Source: Paracoccus onchidii
Lineage (GTDB): Bacteria > Pseudomonadota > Alphaproteobacteria > Rhodobacterales > Rhodobacteraceae
Assembly (NCBI RefSeq): GCF_028294535.1
Contig: NZ_JAQBIE010000015.1
Span: 1-64,000 of the forward strand
Length of the DNA stretch: 64,000 bases
Reading direction: 5' to 3'
This document shows positions 17,392 to 26,298 of this stretch, in pieces; the first letter of the stretch is position 1, and each line of letters begins with the position of its first letter. Position numbers and translations under genes: made by a program. The notes below the pieces were generated by a model. The model had not been told where the DNA came from, ran no database searches, and saw only the letters and a list, made by a program, of their open reading frames with translations.

Positions 17392-19188
17392 CTAATGGCT
17401 GTGGCGTGGCATCGACTTGTTCGCGATGTCCTGAAATTTATCCGCGCCGTCCAGAACCATCCCGTCACTGAACTGCCGGACCCGATCCCGGAAGATCGCT
17501 TGCCACGGCGATTGGCTTTCTGGCACCTGATAGCCCCCCGCAGCATCCAATGACGCGCGGCGTGCGGCAATTTCCTGATCGTCCAGAAGCAATTCGACCT
17601 TGCGGGTGTTCAGGTCGATGCGCAGACGGTCGCGATCTTGCAGAATGGCCAGGTTCCCACCATCCGCAGCTTCGGGAGATGCGTTCAGGATCGACGCCGA
17701 CCCGGACGTGCCCGATTGCCGCCCGTCGCCAAGGCAAGGCAGGCCGCGAATCCCCTGTTTGATCAAATAGGATGGCGGGCGCATGTTCACCACCTCGGCA
17801 CCGCCGGGATAACCTTTCGGGCCTGCGCCGCGCATGACAAGAATACTGTCTGCGGTGATGCCCAGTTCTGGGTCGTCAATGCGCTTGTGGAAATCCTCTG
17901 GCCCGTCAAACACGAATGCCGGACCCTCAAACGCCATTGGATCATCCGCGTGCGACAGGTAGCGATCGCGGAAATCCTGCGTGATGACCGATGTTTTCAT
18001 GATCGCCGTGTCAAACAGGTTGCCCGTCATGTTCAGAAAGCCGGCCTTGGCTGTCAGGGCGCGATCGATCGTTCGGATCACGTCATCGTTTTCACAGGGC
18101 GCGTCAGCATAGAGCGAGCCGAATTTCTGACCGGTAACCGTGATGGCATCGTCATGCGGGATCAATCCGCCCCGCAACAACTCTGCGACGATGGCGGGCA
18201 GGCCACCGGCAAGGTGGAAATCTTCGGACAGATATGCGCCGGCAGGTTGCACATTGGCCAGAAGCGGCACGTCATAGCCGATGCTTTCCCAATCGGCATT
18301 CGTAATGTCGATGCCCAGATGCCTTGCAATCGCGACCAGGTGGATCGGTGCGTTGGTCGATCCGCCAATGGCGGAATTGACAACGATGGCGTTTTCGAAG
18401 GCGGCGCGGGTCATGACATCGGATGGGCGCAGATCTTCATGAACCATTTCGACGATGCGGGTGCCGGTGTGATACGCCATCTGCCCGCGTTCGCGATACG
18501 GGGCCGGGATGGATGCCGAACCGGGCAGCTGCATGCCGAGCGCCTCGGCCAGCGAATTCATGGTCGAGGCGGTTCCCATCGTGTTGCAATAGCCAACCGA
18601 CGGGGCCGACGCCGCCGCCATGTTCAGAAAGCCCTCGCCGTCGATTTCGCCCGTGGCGTATTTCTCGCGGGCTTTCCAGACGATCGCACCCGATCCGGCG
18701 CGCTCGCCCTTGTACCAACCGTTCAGCATCGGGCCTACGGAAAATGCAATCGCCGGAATGTTCACGGTGGCTGCGGCCATCAACAATGCAGGGGTGGTCT
18801 TGTCGCAGCCGATGGTCAGCACCACGCCGTCGATGGGATAGCCATACAGGCTTTCCACCAGGCTGAGATAGGCAAGGTTGCGATCCAGCATGGCCGTGGG
18901 GCGTTTGCCGGTTTCCTGGATCGGATGGACCGGGATCTCCAATGGGATACCCCCGGCGGCGATGATGCCGTCGCGGGTCCGCTTGGCCAGCTCGACATGG
19001 TGCCGGTTGCAGGGGGACAGGTCGGATCCGGTCTGGGCGATGCCGATAATGGGCTTCCCGGACCGCAGCTCCTCCAGCGTCAGTCCGTAGTTCAGGTAAC
19101 GCTCCAGATACAGGGCGGTCATTTCAGGATCGGCCAGATCGTTGAACCAGCTTTCGGACCGAAGTGATTTACGTTTGCTATCTGTCAT
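17392..19188 (-). CDS. IlvD/Edd-family sugar-acid dehydratase (xylonate dehydratase-like)
   Basis: The 598-residue protein follows the Fe-S dehydratase family throughout: [22 protein letters not shown] (split at about residues 40-61), [12 protein letters not shown] (about 122-133), [13 protein letters not shown] (about 195-207) and the C-terminal PRHSH. It most resembles D-xylonate/L-arabonate dehydratases, which convert aldonic acids to 2-keto-3-deoxy acids, rather than branched-chain IlvD. The cysteines in SPCN, GCDKT and YCNTM should ligate the cluster. It is the last gene of a TRAP transporter operon (15-base gap), so its substrate is probably the acid imported. It could also supply the galactonate dehydratase step missing from the galactoside operon; that is speculation. 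Confidence 0.85.
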   Translation of the reverse strand: MTDSKRKSLRSESWFNDLADPEMTALYLERYLNYGLTLEELRSGKPIIGIAQTGSDLSPCNRHHVELAKRTRDGIIAAGGIPLEIPVHPIQETGKRPTAMLDRNLAYLSLVESLYGYPIDGVVLTIGCDKTTPALLMAAATVNIPAIAFSVGPMLNGWYKGERAGSGAIVWKAREKYATGEIDGEGFLNMAAASAPSVGYCNTMGTASTMNSLAEALGMQLPGSASIPAPYRERGQMAYHTGTRIVEMVHEDLRPSDVMTRAAFENAIVVNSAIGGSTNAPIHLVAIARHLGIDITNADWESIGYDVPLLANVQPAGAYLSEDFHLAGGLPAIVAELLRGGLIPHDDAITVTGQKFGSLYADAPCENDDVIRTIDRALTAKAGFLNMTGNLFDTAIMKTSVITQDFRDRYLSHADDPMAFEGPAFVFDGPEDFHKRIDDPELGITADSILVMRGAGPKGYPGGAEVVNMRPPSYLIKQGIRGLPCLGDGRQSGTSGSASILNASPEAADGGNLAILQDRDRLRIDLNTRKVELLLDDQEIAARRASLDAAGGYQVPESQSPWQAIFRDRVRQFSDGMVLDGADKFQDIANKSMPRHSH

Positions 19189-19203
19189 GGATGGCTCCGA
19201 AAA

Positions 19204-20520
19204 TTAGTGCCCGGTGATGCCTGGAAAGGCGATGAGAACGGCAACCGCAAGGATCTGCATGCCGATGAAAGGAAGCAGGGAGCGGAATATCTCGCCCAGT
19301 GAAATATCGGGCGGGGCAACCGATTTGAGATAGAAGGCCGCAGGACCGAAGGGCGGCGACAAAAAGCTGACCTGCATGTTCATTGCAAAGACGACACCGA
19401 ACCAGACCGGATCATAGCCCATGTCCCGTACGATCGGCACAAAGATAGGCATGCACAGCAAGGCAATCCCGACCCAATCGAGGAACATCCCAAGGACGAA
19501 CAGGATCAGCATCATGAACAGGATCACGACGGTCGGATTGTCGGAAATGCCGGTGATCAGGTTCGACACGAAGGTGATGCCGCCCATCAGGTTGAACACA
19601 CCGACCAATGCCGACGCGCCGATGCCGATCCAAACGATCATGCCAACGGTGCGTAGCGTTTGTTTGGCGGCACCGATCATCAGCTCGGTCGAGAACTCGC
19701 CACGGATAATGGTCGACAGGGTGACGCCGATCACGCCGATGGCCGAAGCTTCGGTCACCGATGCAATCCCGCCATAGATCGAACCAAGCACAAAGATCAC
19801 CACCAGGATCGGCAGGAACAACCCTTTGAGCAGGCGAAGTTTCTCGGCGCGGGTGATATCCTCGGGCTCGGCGATGGGCGCAAGTGCGGGGTTGGTATAG
19901 GCGCGGATCAGGATATAAGTGGCATAAAAACCCGCCAGCATCAGCCCCGGCAGGAAGGCCGCCGAGAACAGGTCTCCGACCGAAACATTGGCCGTCAGGC
20001 CATAGATGATCAGCACGATCGATGGCGGCACCATGGTGCCAAGCGCGCCGCCTGCACAGCAGACCCCGATGGCCAGCTTGCGGTCATAGCCCAGTCGCAA
20101 CATCTGTGGCAACGCCAGCAAACCCAGCAGGATGACCTCGCCGCCGATGATGCCCGACATGGCGGCCAGCACAACCGCGACCAGCAGGGTCTGGATCGCG
20201 ACACCGCCGCGAATACGGCCGGCCAGCACCTTCATGGCGTCAAACAGGTCGCGCGCGATCCCCGAGCGGTCGAGTATCGCCGCCATCAGGACAAACATCG
20301 GGACCGAAACGAACACGAAGCTGTTCACAAAGCTGAAGATCCGCGAGGTGATCAGTGGGACCGCCATCGGCCCGAACCAGCCCAATGCAAAAATCAGCGC
20401 AACCAGCAAGGTGACGAACGCCAGGGGCATGCCGGTCAGCAGCAGCGCCATCAGCATGACGAACATCGCCAGAGTCGCGCCGCCGATTCCAAGCGACTGG
20501 AAATCAAATAGAAAATCCAT
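19204..20520 (-). CDS. dctM: TRAP transporter large permease (DctM)
   Basis: With the start at ATG 20520 this is a 438-residue, roughly 12-helix membrane protein of the TRAP large-subunit family. Typical motifs are PMFVLMAAILDRSGIARDLF, GAALG-like GALGTMVPPSIVLIIYG, and the C-terminal DWVGIALLCMPIFVPI. A longer frame from 20742 overlaps dctQ and is not real. dctM overlaps the dctQ stop by one base. It uses the sodium or proton gradient to move the ligand delivered by DctP. Confidence 0.93.
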   Translation of the reverse strand: MDFLFDFQSLGIGGATLAMFVMLMALLLTGMPLAFVTLLVALIFALGWFGPMAVPLITSRIFSFVNSFVFVSVPMFVLMAAILDRSGIARDLFDAMKVLAGRIRGGVAIQTLLVAVVLAAMSGIIGGEVILLGLLALPQMLRLGYDRKLAIGVCCAGGALGTMVPPSIVLIIYGLTANVSVGDLFSAAFLPGLMLAGFYATYILIRAYTNPALAPIAEPEDITRAEKLRLLKGLFLPILVVIFVLGSIYGGIASVTEASAIGVIGVTLSTIIRGEFSTELMIGAAKQTLRTVGMIVWIGIGASALVGVFNLMGGITFVSNLITGISDNPTVVILFMMLILFVLGMFLDWVGIALLCMPIFVPIVRDMGYDPVWFGVVFAMNMQVSFLSPPFGPAAFYLKSVAPPDISLGEIFRSLLPFIGMQILAVAVLIAFPGITGH

Positions 20521-21089
20521 CAGTGATCGCCTTTTTTGCGCAGATAGTTGACGGTAAAGATGGAAAATTGCACGACCAACAGGATCAGGATGACGAAAAG
20601 AAAGATCTTGAGCAGCCCGGGATAAGGCGGGTTCCACGCCGAGCCTGACGTTTCCAGCCGGAAATCGCCTTGTGGTGTCCATGCAGCCCGCTGCACGCTG
20701 AGCCATGCCGCCCAGGAAAAGAACAAAGATGCGATCAGGCAAACCAGCGAAATCGCGACATTGAACACGCGTTTCAAACCTGTCGACAAGCGATCATAGA
20801 AGATGACCACCCGGATATGCTTGTCGATTGCCGCCGCATATAGGCCGCCATAGACAAAGGCCAGCGCACTCAGAAACACGACGGTTTCATGCACCCAGCG
20901 TGTCGGCGCGTTAAAGACGTACCGCATCACGACCTCGTAGAAAAGCAGCCCTGCAGCCGCAAGGATGCCGATGGCGAACAACACACCCAGCGCGTTTACC
21001 GCGCGGCCAAACAGGCCGGCTTCGGGCACGGGGTCGGGGGTTTTGTTGTGACTGGCAAGGGTTTCGTCGATGACGTCGGTCATGGGCAC
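20520..21089 (-). CDS. dctQ: TRAP transporter small permease (DctQ)
   Basis: This 189-residue protein has four predicted membrane helices starting at about residue 28 (AVNALGVLFAIGILAAAGLLFYEVVMRYVFN). The motif PTRWVHETVVFLSALAFVYGG is characteristic of DctQ. It pairs with DctM to form the TRAP channel. It lies 68 bases after dctP, with a strong hairpin in the gap, and runs into dctM without spacing. Confidence 0.9.
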   Translation of the reverse strand: MPMTDVIDETLASHNKTPDPVPEAGLFGRAVNALGVLFAIGILAAAGLLFYEVVMRYVFNAPTRWVHETVVFLSALAFVYGGLYAAAIDKHIRVVIFYDRLSTGLKRVFNVAISLVCLIASLFFSWAAWLSVQRAAWTPQGDFRLETSGSAWNPPYPGLLKIFLFVILILLVVQFSIFTVNYLRKKGDH

Positions 21090-21117
21090 GCGCTGACTAT
21101 GGGTTGAATGTGGAAAA

Positions 21118-21136
21118 CCCCCGGCCGGGCCGGGGG
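21118..21136 (-). terminator. Hairpin between dctP and dctQ
   Basis: CCCCCGGCC and GGCCGGGGG form a compact stem; on the minus strand it is followed by TTTTCC. It lies just after the dctP stop codon. Such hairpins usually stabilise the binding-protein message or attenuate read-through. Confidence 0.6.
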
Positions 21137-21157
21137 TCAGGATCGTAAAGGGCGGTG

Positions 21158-22186
21158 TTACTGTTCCGACATCAGCCCTTTTTCGACCAGATAGGTGGTC
21201 AAGGTGTCATAGACCTTTTGCGAGTTTTCCGAGGCCTCGGCCGCCTTTTCCCATTGGCTGCGCGCAATGGCACGGAACTTTGCGCGATCTTCATCGGACC
21301 AGTCATGCACGGTGATTTCGCCGCCCGCCTTGGCCTCTTCGACGGCTTCCATGTCGCGCTTCAGAACCGTTTCGGATTGATAGGTCGCGAATTCGCGAAC
21401 CGAATCCTCCATTGCGGTTTTCAAGTCGTCCGGCAACGAGTCCCATTTGGTCTTGTTCACCGATACCTCGATCAGCGGCATCGAGTGGAACCCCGGATAG
21501 ACCGGATGCTTGGCCACGTCGTGCAGACCCTGCGCCGCGTTGGTCGAGAAGGTGTTGTAATCGGCCGCGTCAATCACGCCCTTGTCCAAAGACGTGAAAA
21601 CTTCGGAGCCGGGCAGGTTCACCGGTGCGGCCCCCGCAGCGGCAAAGACATTCTGGACCATGCCTTCGGGTGCGCGCAGCTTCAGGCCTTGCAGGTCGTC
21701 CACGCCTTCCAGCGGCACCTTGGAAACGAACGCTTCTAGGCCGGGCGTGGTGGCGCCGATGAAATGCAATCCGTATGGTTCGAGCATTTCATTCATCAGG
21801 GCCTTGCCGCCGCCATTTTCCATGAAATCGAACATCTGATCGGGCGAAGACCACGCACCCACCGGATTGGCGATCAGGCCAAATGCCGGATCCTTGCCCG
21901 AAGCATAGGAAGTATCAGTGAAATGTCCGTCCAGAATGCCTGCGGCGACGGCGTCCATCGTTTCGGAATGCGCAACGATGGTTTCCACCGGCAGCATCTC
22001 GACCGCGATGCGGCCATCGGTCTTTTCCGAAACCATCTCGGCCCATTCTTTTTGCAGCACGAAGTTCGTGTTGCCTGCGGGGTCCGAGGACTGGATGCGG
22101 AAGGTGAATTCCTGGGCCTGCGCTGTGCCGGTCAAGGCAAAGGCAATGGCGCTTCCCAAGAACAGGGTGCGACGTGTCAGGGTCAT
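21158..22186 (-). CDS. dctP: TRAP transporter solute-binding protein (DctP)
   Basis: ATG 22186 follows GGGAGG by 8 bases, better than the upstream ATG 22204. The 342-residue product has a signal peptide (MTLTRRTLFLGSAIAFALTGTAQA) and the DctP fold. LKLRAPEGMVQNVFAAAGA at about 160-178 is the arginine-containing ligand motif. Binding of a carboxylate by that arginine is the family rule, which agrees with a sugar acid and with the dehydratase gene at the end of the operon. It is divergent from a GntR-like LacI regulator. Confidence 0.92.
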   Translation of the reverse strand: MTLTRRTLFLGSAIAFALTGTAQAQEFTFRIQSSDPAGNTNFVLQKEWAEMVSEKTDGRIAVEMLPVETIVAHSETMDAVAAGILDGHFTDTSYASGKDPAFGLIANPVGAWSSPDQMFDFMENGGGKALMNEMLEPYGLHFIGATTPGLEAFVSKVPLEGVDDLQGLKLRAPEGMVQNVFAAAGAAPVNLPGSEVFTSLDKGVIDAADYNTFSTNAAQGLHDVAKHPVYPGFHSMPLIEVSVNKTKWDSLPDDLKTAMEDSVREFATYQSETVLKRDMEAVEEAKAGGEITVHDWSDEDRAKFRAIARSQWEKAAEASENSQKVYDTLTTYLVEKGLMSEQ

Positions 22187-22457
22187 GCTGTGTTTCCTCC
22201 CCAAGGTGATCAGTCTGTGGCGCGGTGCTTGGACTGCGCCTCAATCCCTGATCACATTACGTGACATAAAATGACAGCGCAATCATCTTTATTTCAAATG
22301 AACTGCATGCCAATATCGCGGCAGCGCGGATGTTTCCCGGTATGCGGCGACCGCTTGCCGGGAATTCAGAAAGGCCTATGATGTAGGATATTGTATTTAT
22401 TTTATATATTTTATTCAGACGCAGGTTGGATCTTGCGAATAGGAAAGCGGTTCACGG

Positions 22458-23489
22458 ATGGCACGTAAAAGCACAGACCGATCGGGTCGTCCCACTTTGG
22501 TCGATGTCGCAAAAGAGGCGGGTGTTAGCGCGATCACAGTGTCACGCACGATTCGCTCGCCCGAAATCGTTTCGGCGGCGGCGCGGCAAAAGGTCGAAGC
22601 AGCCATCCGAAAGCTTGGCTACACACCAGACCCCGCAGCCTCTGCACTTGCATCGCACAGCACATCGACCATAGGGCTGCTGGTTCCGTCCCTGACGAAT
22701 AACGTGTTCTCGGATGTCTTGCGCGGGGTTTATGACGGGGTCGAGGGGACGCGGTATTTCGTTCAGATCGGGAACTATCGTTACAGCGCACTTGAAGAAG
22801 AAGGGTTGATTCGCAACTTTCTCAGCCAGCGACCGGCCGGGTTGGTCATTTCGTCGATGGACCAGACACCGGCGGCGCGGGCATTGCTGGAATCGGCACC
22901 TTGTCCAGTGGTGCAGATCATGGAAATTGCCGATCGCGCCGTTGATATGAGCGTCGGGTTCGATCAGCTGGCGGCGGTGCGGGCAGGGGCGCGGCATTTG
23001 TTTGATTGTGGTTATCGTCGGCCCGGTTTTCTTAGCGCCCGAATGGACCCGCGTGCGCAACGCAGGCTGGCTGCCTTTCGTGATTTCAACGAAGCGGCCG
23101 GGGTGTTGGATGACCGACGGATCATGACCACGCCTCAGCCTTCTTCGGTGGGCATGGGACGCCTTTTGATGGAACAGTTGCTGTCGCGAGCGCCGGAAAC
23201 CGATGCGGTCATGTGCAACAATGACGACCTTGCCGTCGGCGCATTGATGGAGGCCAAGCGCCGGAACATCCCTGTCCCCTCAATGTTGGGGATTTGCAGT
23301 TTCAATGACATCGAAATGGTCCGTCAGATGGTGCCTTCGTTGACTGCGGTGGCATCCCCGAGACGAGAGATCGGGGTCCGGGCCATTGCCATGCTGCTGG
23401 CGGAAATCGCCGAGCCCGGCTCGGTGGCCGACAGGCATGTCGATCTTGGGTATCAGATGATCGCGCGTGAATCGACGTCGCGCCGCTAG
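22458..23489 (+). CDS. LacI-family regulator (GntR-like) of the TRAP/dehydratase operon
   Basis: The 343-residue protein has a LacI helix-turn-helix (PTLVDVAKEAGVSAITVSRT, about residues 12-31) and the hinge ASALASHSTSTIGLLVP. The HTH with SAITVSRT and the ...EIVSAAARQKVEAAI... stretch look like gluconate repressor GntR. It is divergent from dctP, across an AT-rich 271-base gap that probably holds both promoters. It is likely to repress dctPQM and the dehydratase until an aldonate binds. Its 3' end overlaps the convergent second lacI by 4 bases. Confidence 0.88.
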   Translation: MARKSTDRSGRPTLVDVAKEAGVSAITVSRTIRSPEIVSAAARQKVEAAIRKLGYTPDPAASALASHSTSTIGLLVPSLTNNVFSDVLRGVYDGVEGTRYFVQIGNYRYSALEEEGLIRNFLSQRPAGLVISSMDQTPAARALLESAPCPVVQIMEIADRAVDMSVGFDQLAAVRAGARHLFDCGYRRPGFLSARMDPRAQRRLAAFRDFNEAAGVLDDRRIMTTPQPSSVGMGRLLMEQLLSRAPETDAVMCNNDDLAVGALMEAKRRNIPVPSMLGICSFNDIEMVRQMVPSLTAVASPRREIGVRAIAMLLAEIAEPGSVADRHVDLGYQMIARESTSRR

Positions 23490-24484
23490 GCGATCGGGCG
23501 CAATGTTGCGCGCTCGACCACGTGGCAGGGGAACAGGCGGGCTTCTGGATAGCGATCGGGTTCGCTCAGCATGGCTGACATCAGCTCGATGGATGAATTG
23601 ACGATCTGTTGGATCGGTTGATGGATGGTCGTCAGGTCAATTCCGGCCCAGGCCGCCATCTCCATGTCATTCAGTCCGATGATGCCGACGTCCTGACCGG
23701 GGGTCAGCCCGTGATCGCGCAGTGCAGACAGGGCGCCAATCGATAGAACGTCATCGGCGCAGAAATAGGCTTCCGCGACACCTTCCTGCAATTGTTGCTG
23801 CATGGCCCGACGGCCGGCTTCGAACGAGTAATTGTCGGCAAAACAATGGCTCGCGGTCAGCGCGGGGTGTTTTGCGGCCTCTTCCATGAAGCCGCTCAGA
23901 CGGTCCTGGGTCGAGGTTGCCGTTTCTGGGCCGCCCAAAAAGCCAATCCTGCCATACTGCCTTTGTGTCAACGTGCGCAGCGCCATTCGGCCGCATTCGA
24001 CATTGTCTATTCCCACGATATGGACTTTTGGCGAGCTGTCATATTTACCAAAGGCATGCACAACCGCGATCCCCGCGTCCCGGAAGGCCAGCGCAAAATC
24101 GGTGGGCAGGGTCGAGGATGCAACGATAACGCCATCTACCGAATACTGGCGCAGCATGCGGACCGATTTTTCCGGGTCGGTTTCTTCTGACAGGTTCACC
24201 AGCAATGGCCGCAGGTCGCGATCTTGCAAGCCCCGCGTGAACAGGTCGAACATCTGCAGGAACATCGGGTTGTGAAAGTTGTTCGAGACCAGGCCAATCA
24301 GGCTGGTGCGTCCGGTATTGAGACTGCGGGCCAATACATTTGGCGAATAACCCAGTTCACGCGCAGCTTTCTCGACCTTGCGCCGGGTCTTGACGGATAC
24401 AGAGGCACCGGTGGTGAAGGTGCGAGATACGGCTGATCGCGATACGCCTGCGCGTTCTGCAACTTCTTTCAGGGTAACGACCAT
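23486..24484 (-). CDS. LacI-family transcriptional regulator
   Basis: ATG 24484, close behind GGAGCCCC, gives 332 residues starting MVVTLKEVAERAGVSRSAVS, the LacI helix-turn-helix. An upstream start at 24532 adds an unrelated leader. The C-terminal domain has the periplasmic-binding-protein fold (YFCADDVLSIGALSALRDHG). The operator-like TGCAACCGCTTGCAAAAT, 68 bases upstream, points to autoregulation. The near-identical site before iolG suggests that iolG is a distant target. Effector unknown; inositol or a related cyclitol would be consistent. Confidence 0.87.
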   Translation of the reverse strand: MVVTLKEVAERAGVSRSAVSRTFTTGASVSVKTRRKVEKAARELGYSPNVLARSLNTGRTSLIGLVSNNFHNPMFLQMFDLFTRGLQDRDLRPLLVNLSEETDPEKSVRMLRQYSVDGVIVASSTLPTDFALAFRDAGIAVVHAFGKYDSSPKVHIVGIDNVECGRMALRTLTQRQYGRIGFLGGPETATSTQDRLSGFMEEAAKHPALTASHCFADNYSFEAGRRAMQQQLQEGVAEAYFCADDVLSIGALSALRDHGLTPGQDVGIIGLNDMEMAAWAGIDLTTIHQPIQQIVNSSIELMSAMLSEPDRYPEARLFPCHVVERATLRPIA

Positions 24485-24814
24485 TGGGGCTCCGATATTC
24501 TGTCTGGGTGCAGGCGGGAATGCGACAGGCACGAGATGAATCTACTTCAAATGCAACCGCTTGCAAAATAGTCTTTTCAGTCAGTGCCGGGGTAGACACC
24601 CCAGCAAGGTTCTGGCCGCAACCCGTGGCCGGGTGCCATGGTGGCTATGGGCCGCAGGGAACTGCGCGATCTCGTATGGATTGATCCAAGGCAGAAATCG
24701 CCGCGCAATGCGGCGAACGCGACGTTTTGCGTCAATCGGGCTTTGTGCTGAAATCGTGAAAGTCAGCGGTCACGGCGCTATACGGCTGGCCATTCCGCTT
24801 TGGACTATGCCGTC
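24485..24814. promoter_or_regulatory. Intergenic region with LacI-type operator
   Basis: This 330-base gap lies upstream of the lacI gene and downstream of the His-rich protein gene. It holds TGCAACCGCTTGCAAAAT at 24552-24569, matching 17 of 18 bases of the site before iolG. The rest shows no convincing gene, RNA or repeat. Small open frames on the plus strand have no ribosome binding sites. Confidence 0.6.
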
Positions 24815-25345
24815 TCAGCGGGGATCTTCGACCGATATATAGACCAGCTGGTGCCCGGAATAAGCCGCCTGAAACCAGCTGTTGCCGCATTGCTTGTACA
24901 GGTGTTTGTCGACCTGGACATCGCGGCAATCGGCCGGAACGCTGTCGACCATGCTGCCGATTGCAAGCCCGGCGGTCGCGCCCCAGAAGAAATCATCGCC
25001 GTCATCCCAATAGCCCGGCCAATAAGGGGCAGGGGCTGGTCCGTGGTGATGGTGGTGATCGTCGTCGTGGTGATGATCGTGATGGTGATCGCCCCCGTGA
25101 TGGTCCCCGTCGTGGTGATCCCCGCCGTGATGGTCGCCGCCATGGTGCCCCCCGCCATGATGTCCGCCGCCCGCATGCGCACCCCCGCCGAAATGAGAGC
25201 CTCCGCCCATATGGCCTGCGCCACCCATATGCATTCCGCCCATGCGGCCGCCTCCGAATCCGCCGCGCGCTTCGGCGATGGACGAGGTTGCGACAAGTGC
25301 CGACAGCAAGGCAATCAAGGTTGTTCCGCCGGTATTGATGATCAT
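24815..25345 (-). CDS. Secreted His/Gly/Asp-rich protein
   Basis: ATG 25345 overlaps the stop of the DUF2092 gene (ATGA), giving 176 residues. A signal peptide (about 1-27, ending in AEA) is followed by a Gly/Met/His tract and then by a long run of HHGGD/HHDGD-type repeats (about residues 60-105) rich in His and Asp. A C-terminal region follows with GATAGLAIGSMVDSVPADC, YKQCGNSWFQ and VYISVE. The tail resembles the DUF6515-type C-terminus of other proteobacterial secreted proteins. The His/Asp tract should bind divalent metals in the periplasm or at the surface. A role in metal buffering is inference; no function is established. Confidence 0.7.
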   Translation of the reverse strand: MIINTGGTTLIALLSALVATSSIAEARGGFGGGRMGGMHMGGAGHMGGGSHFGGGAHAGGGHHGGGHHGGDHHGGDHHDGDHHGGDHHHDHHHDDDHHHHHGPAPAPYWPGYWDDGDDFFWGATAGLAIGSMVDSVPADCRDVQVDKHLYKQCGNSWFQAAYSGHQLVYISVEDPR

Positions 25346-26109
25346 TCGTCCTCTCCTTCGTTGGCGGTCGCGGCAAGGTCGCTTTGGGCAAATTCGATCA
25401 GCTGCATGTCGTCGGACGGCATATAGGCAAAGCTGTCGGCGTCGATTGTCGCCTCGGGGGTCCATTCATAGGTTGCGCTAAACCGTGGCAGGGCGGGATC
25501 GGTTCGATCAACATAGGAAATGCGCAGCGGCAAAGGGTCGCCTTCGGCCTGTAGCCAGACCTCCCAGTCCTGAGATTCGGTGCGATAGGCCCAGTGGTTC
25601 ACCGATTGGCCCGCGATTGTTGCGGGGCCGACCAGAAACCCTTCCGTGATCTGGTCAACCGGCTCATGTTCCGTGCCCCAGATGAACAGGTCTGCGGCTG
25701 GAAAATTCAGGCCGTATTTCTGCGATGCCAGCTCAAGCAACTCGTGGATGCTATCCGGCGCTTCGGGAATGACGGCATAATAACCCTGATCGGGTGAAAC
25801 ATAGATTGCGGTCTGGCCGTCGTAATAAAATTCGCGCTGCAAGACGTCGGTATCCAGCGCCACCCGCAATCCGTCGGGCCTGCGGACATCATACATGATT
25901 TTCCCGCCGATGGTCAGCTTCTGGTCGCTGTCCAGAACGACCTCCATTTCGGTTTCGGCCGAAAGGTGAAAGCTTTCCAACCCGCTCAGGGCTTGTCCCA
26001 TTTGCTCGAGTGCTGCCACCGCTGCAGGCTCGACCAGTTGCTCGGCGGCATGGGCGTAACTGATGCTGGACAGCATGATTGCGGTCGCGGCGCAACATTT
26101 CAAATTCAC
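25342..26109 (-). CDS. DUF2092 periplasmic protein (LolA-like fold)
   Basis: The 255-residue protein begins with a signal peptide ending SYAHA (about residue 21). It then follows the DUF2092 pattern: IGGKIMYDVRRPDGLRVALDTD (about 67-88), REFYYDGQTAIYVSPDQGYYAVIP and SVNHWAYRTESQDWEVWLQ (about 167-185). The family is predicted to have a half-barrel related to the lipoprotein carrier LolA and to bind a hydrophobic ligand in the periplasm; its role is unknown. Its overlap with the His-rich protein gene means that the two are translated together. Confidence 0.8.
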   Translation of the reverse strand: MNLKCCAATAIMLSSISYAHAAEQLVEPAAVAALEQMGQALSGLESFHLSAETEMEVVLDSDQKLTIGGKIMYDVRRPDGLRVALDTDVLQREFYYDGQTAIYVSPDQGYYAVIPEAPDSIHELLELASQKYGLNFPAADLFIWGTEHEPVDQITEGFLVGPATIAGQSVNHWAYRTESQDWEVWLQAEGDPLPLRISYVDRTDPALPRFSATYEWTPEATIDADSFAYMPSDDMQLIEFAQSDLAATANEGEDE

Positions 26110-26260
26110 GGCTTTCTCCTTTGCGTGGTCGCGGGCGCATGAGTGGGTGGATCACAGGGACCATGACCTGCCTGACGGTACCAGCATTGCCCGAACCGTC
26201 CGCAAAGTGAAGGCAATTCCTTTTCTTTACAGGGGTGCATTCAGCGCGATCGAATAACTG

Positions 26261-26290
26261 GGGCCGAGATATTCTGGAATATCCCGGCCC
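26261..26290 (-). terminator. Terminator-like hairpin after the ATPase gene
   Basis: GGGCCGAGATATT (26261-26273) pairs with AATATCCCGGCCC (26278-26290), with one mismatched pair of bases inside the stem. It follows the ATPase stop codon by 8 bases on the minus strand. There is no T-run. Confidence 0.5.
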
Positions 26291-26298
26291 TGCTTGCG

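Noticed and set aside
17638-19167. 509-codon plus-strand frame inside the dehydratase gene
   Set aside because: Antisense shadow of the IlvD/Edd gene, without recognisable domains.
20521-20742. N-terminal extension of DctM
   Set aside because: Overlaps dctQ in another frame; DctM proteins start at the position given.
25020-25220. Short tandem repeats considered as a CRISPR-like or satellite array
   Set aside because: They are the coding repeats of the His/Asp-rich protein, with no spacers or flanking cas genes.
24805-25314. Thr/Ile-rich minus-strand frame and matching plus-strand repeats at the His-rich gene
   Set aside because: Other-frame readings of the His/Asp/Gly codon repeats; the frame with signal peptide and overlap to the DUF2092 gene is the real one.
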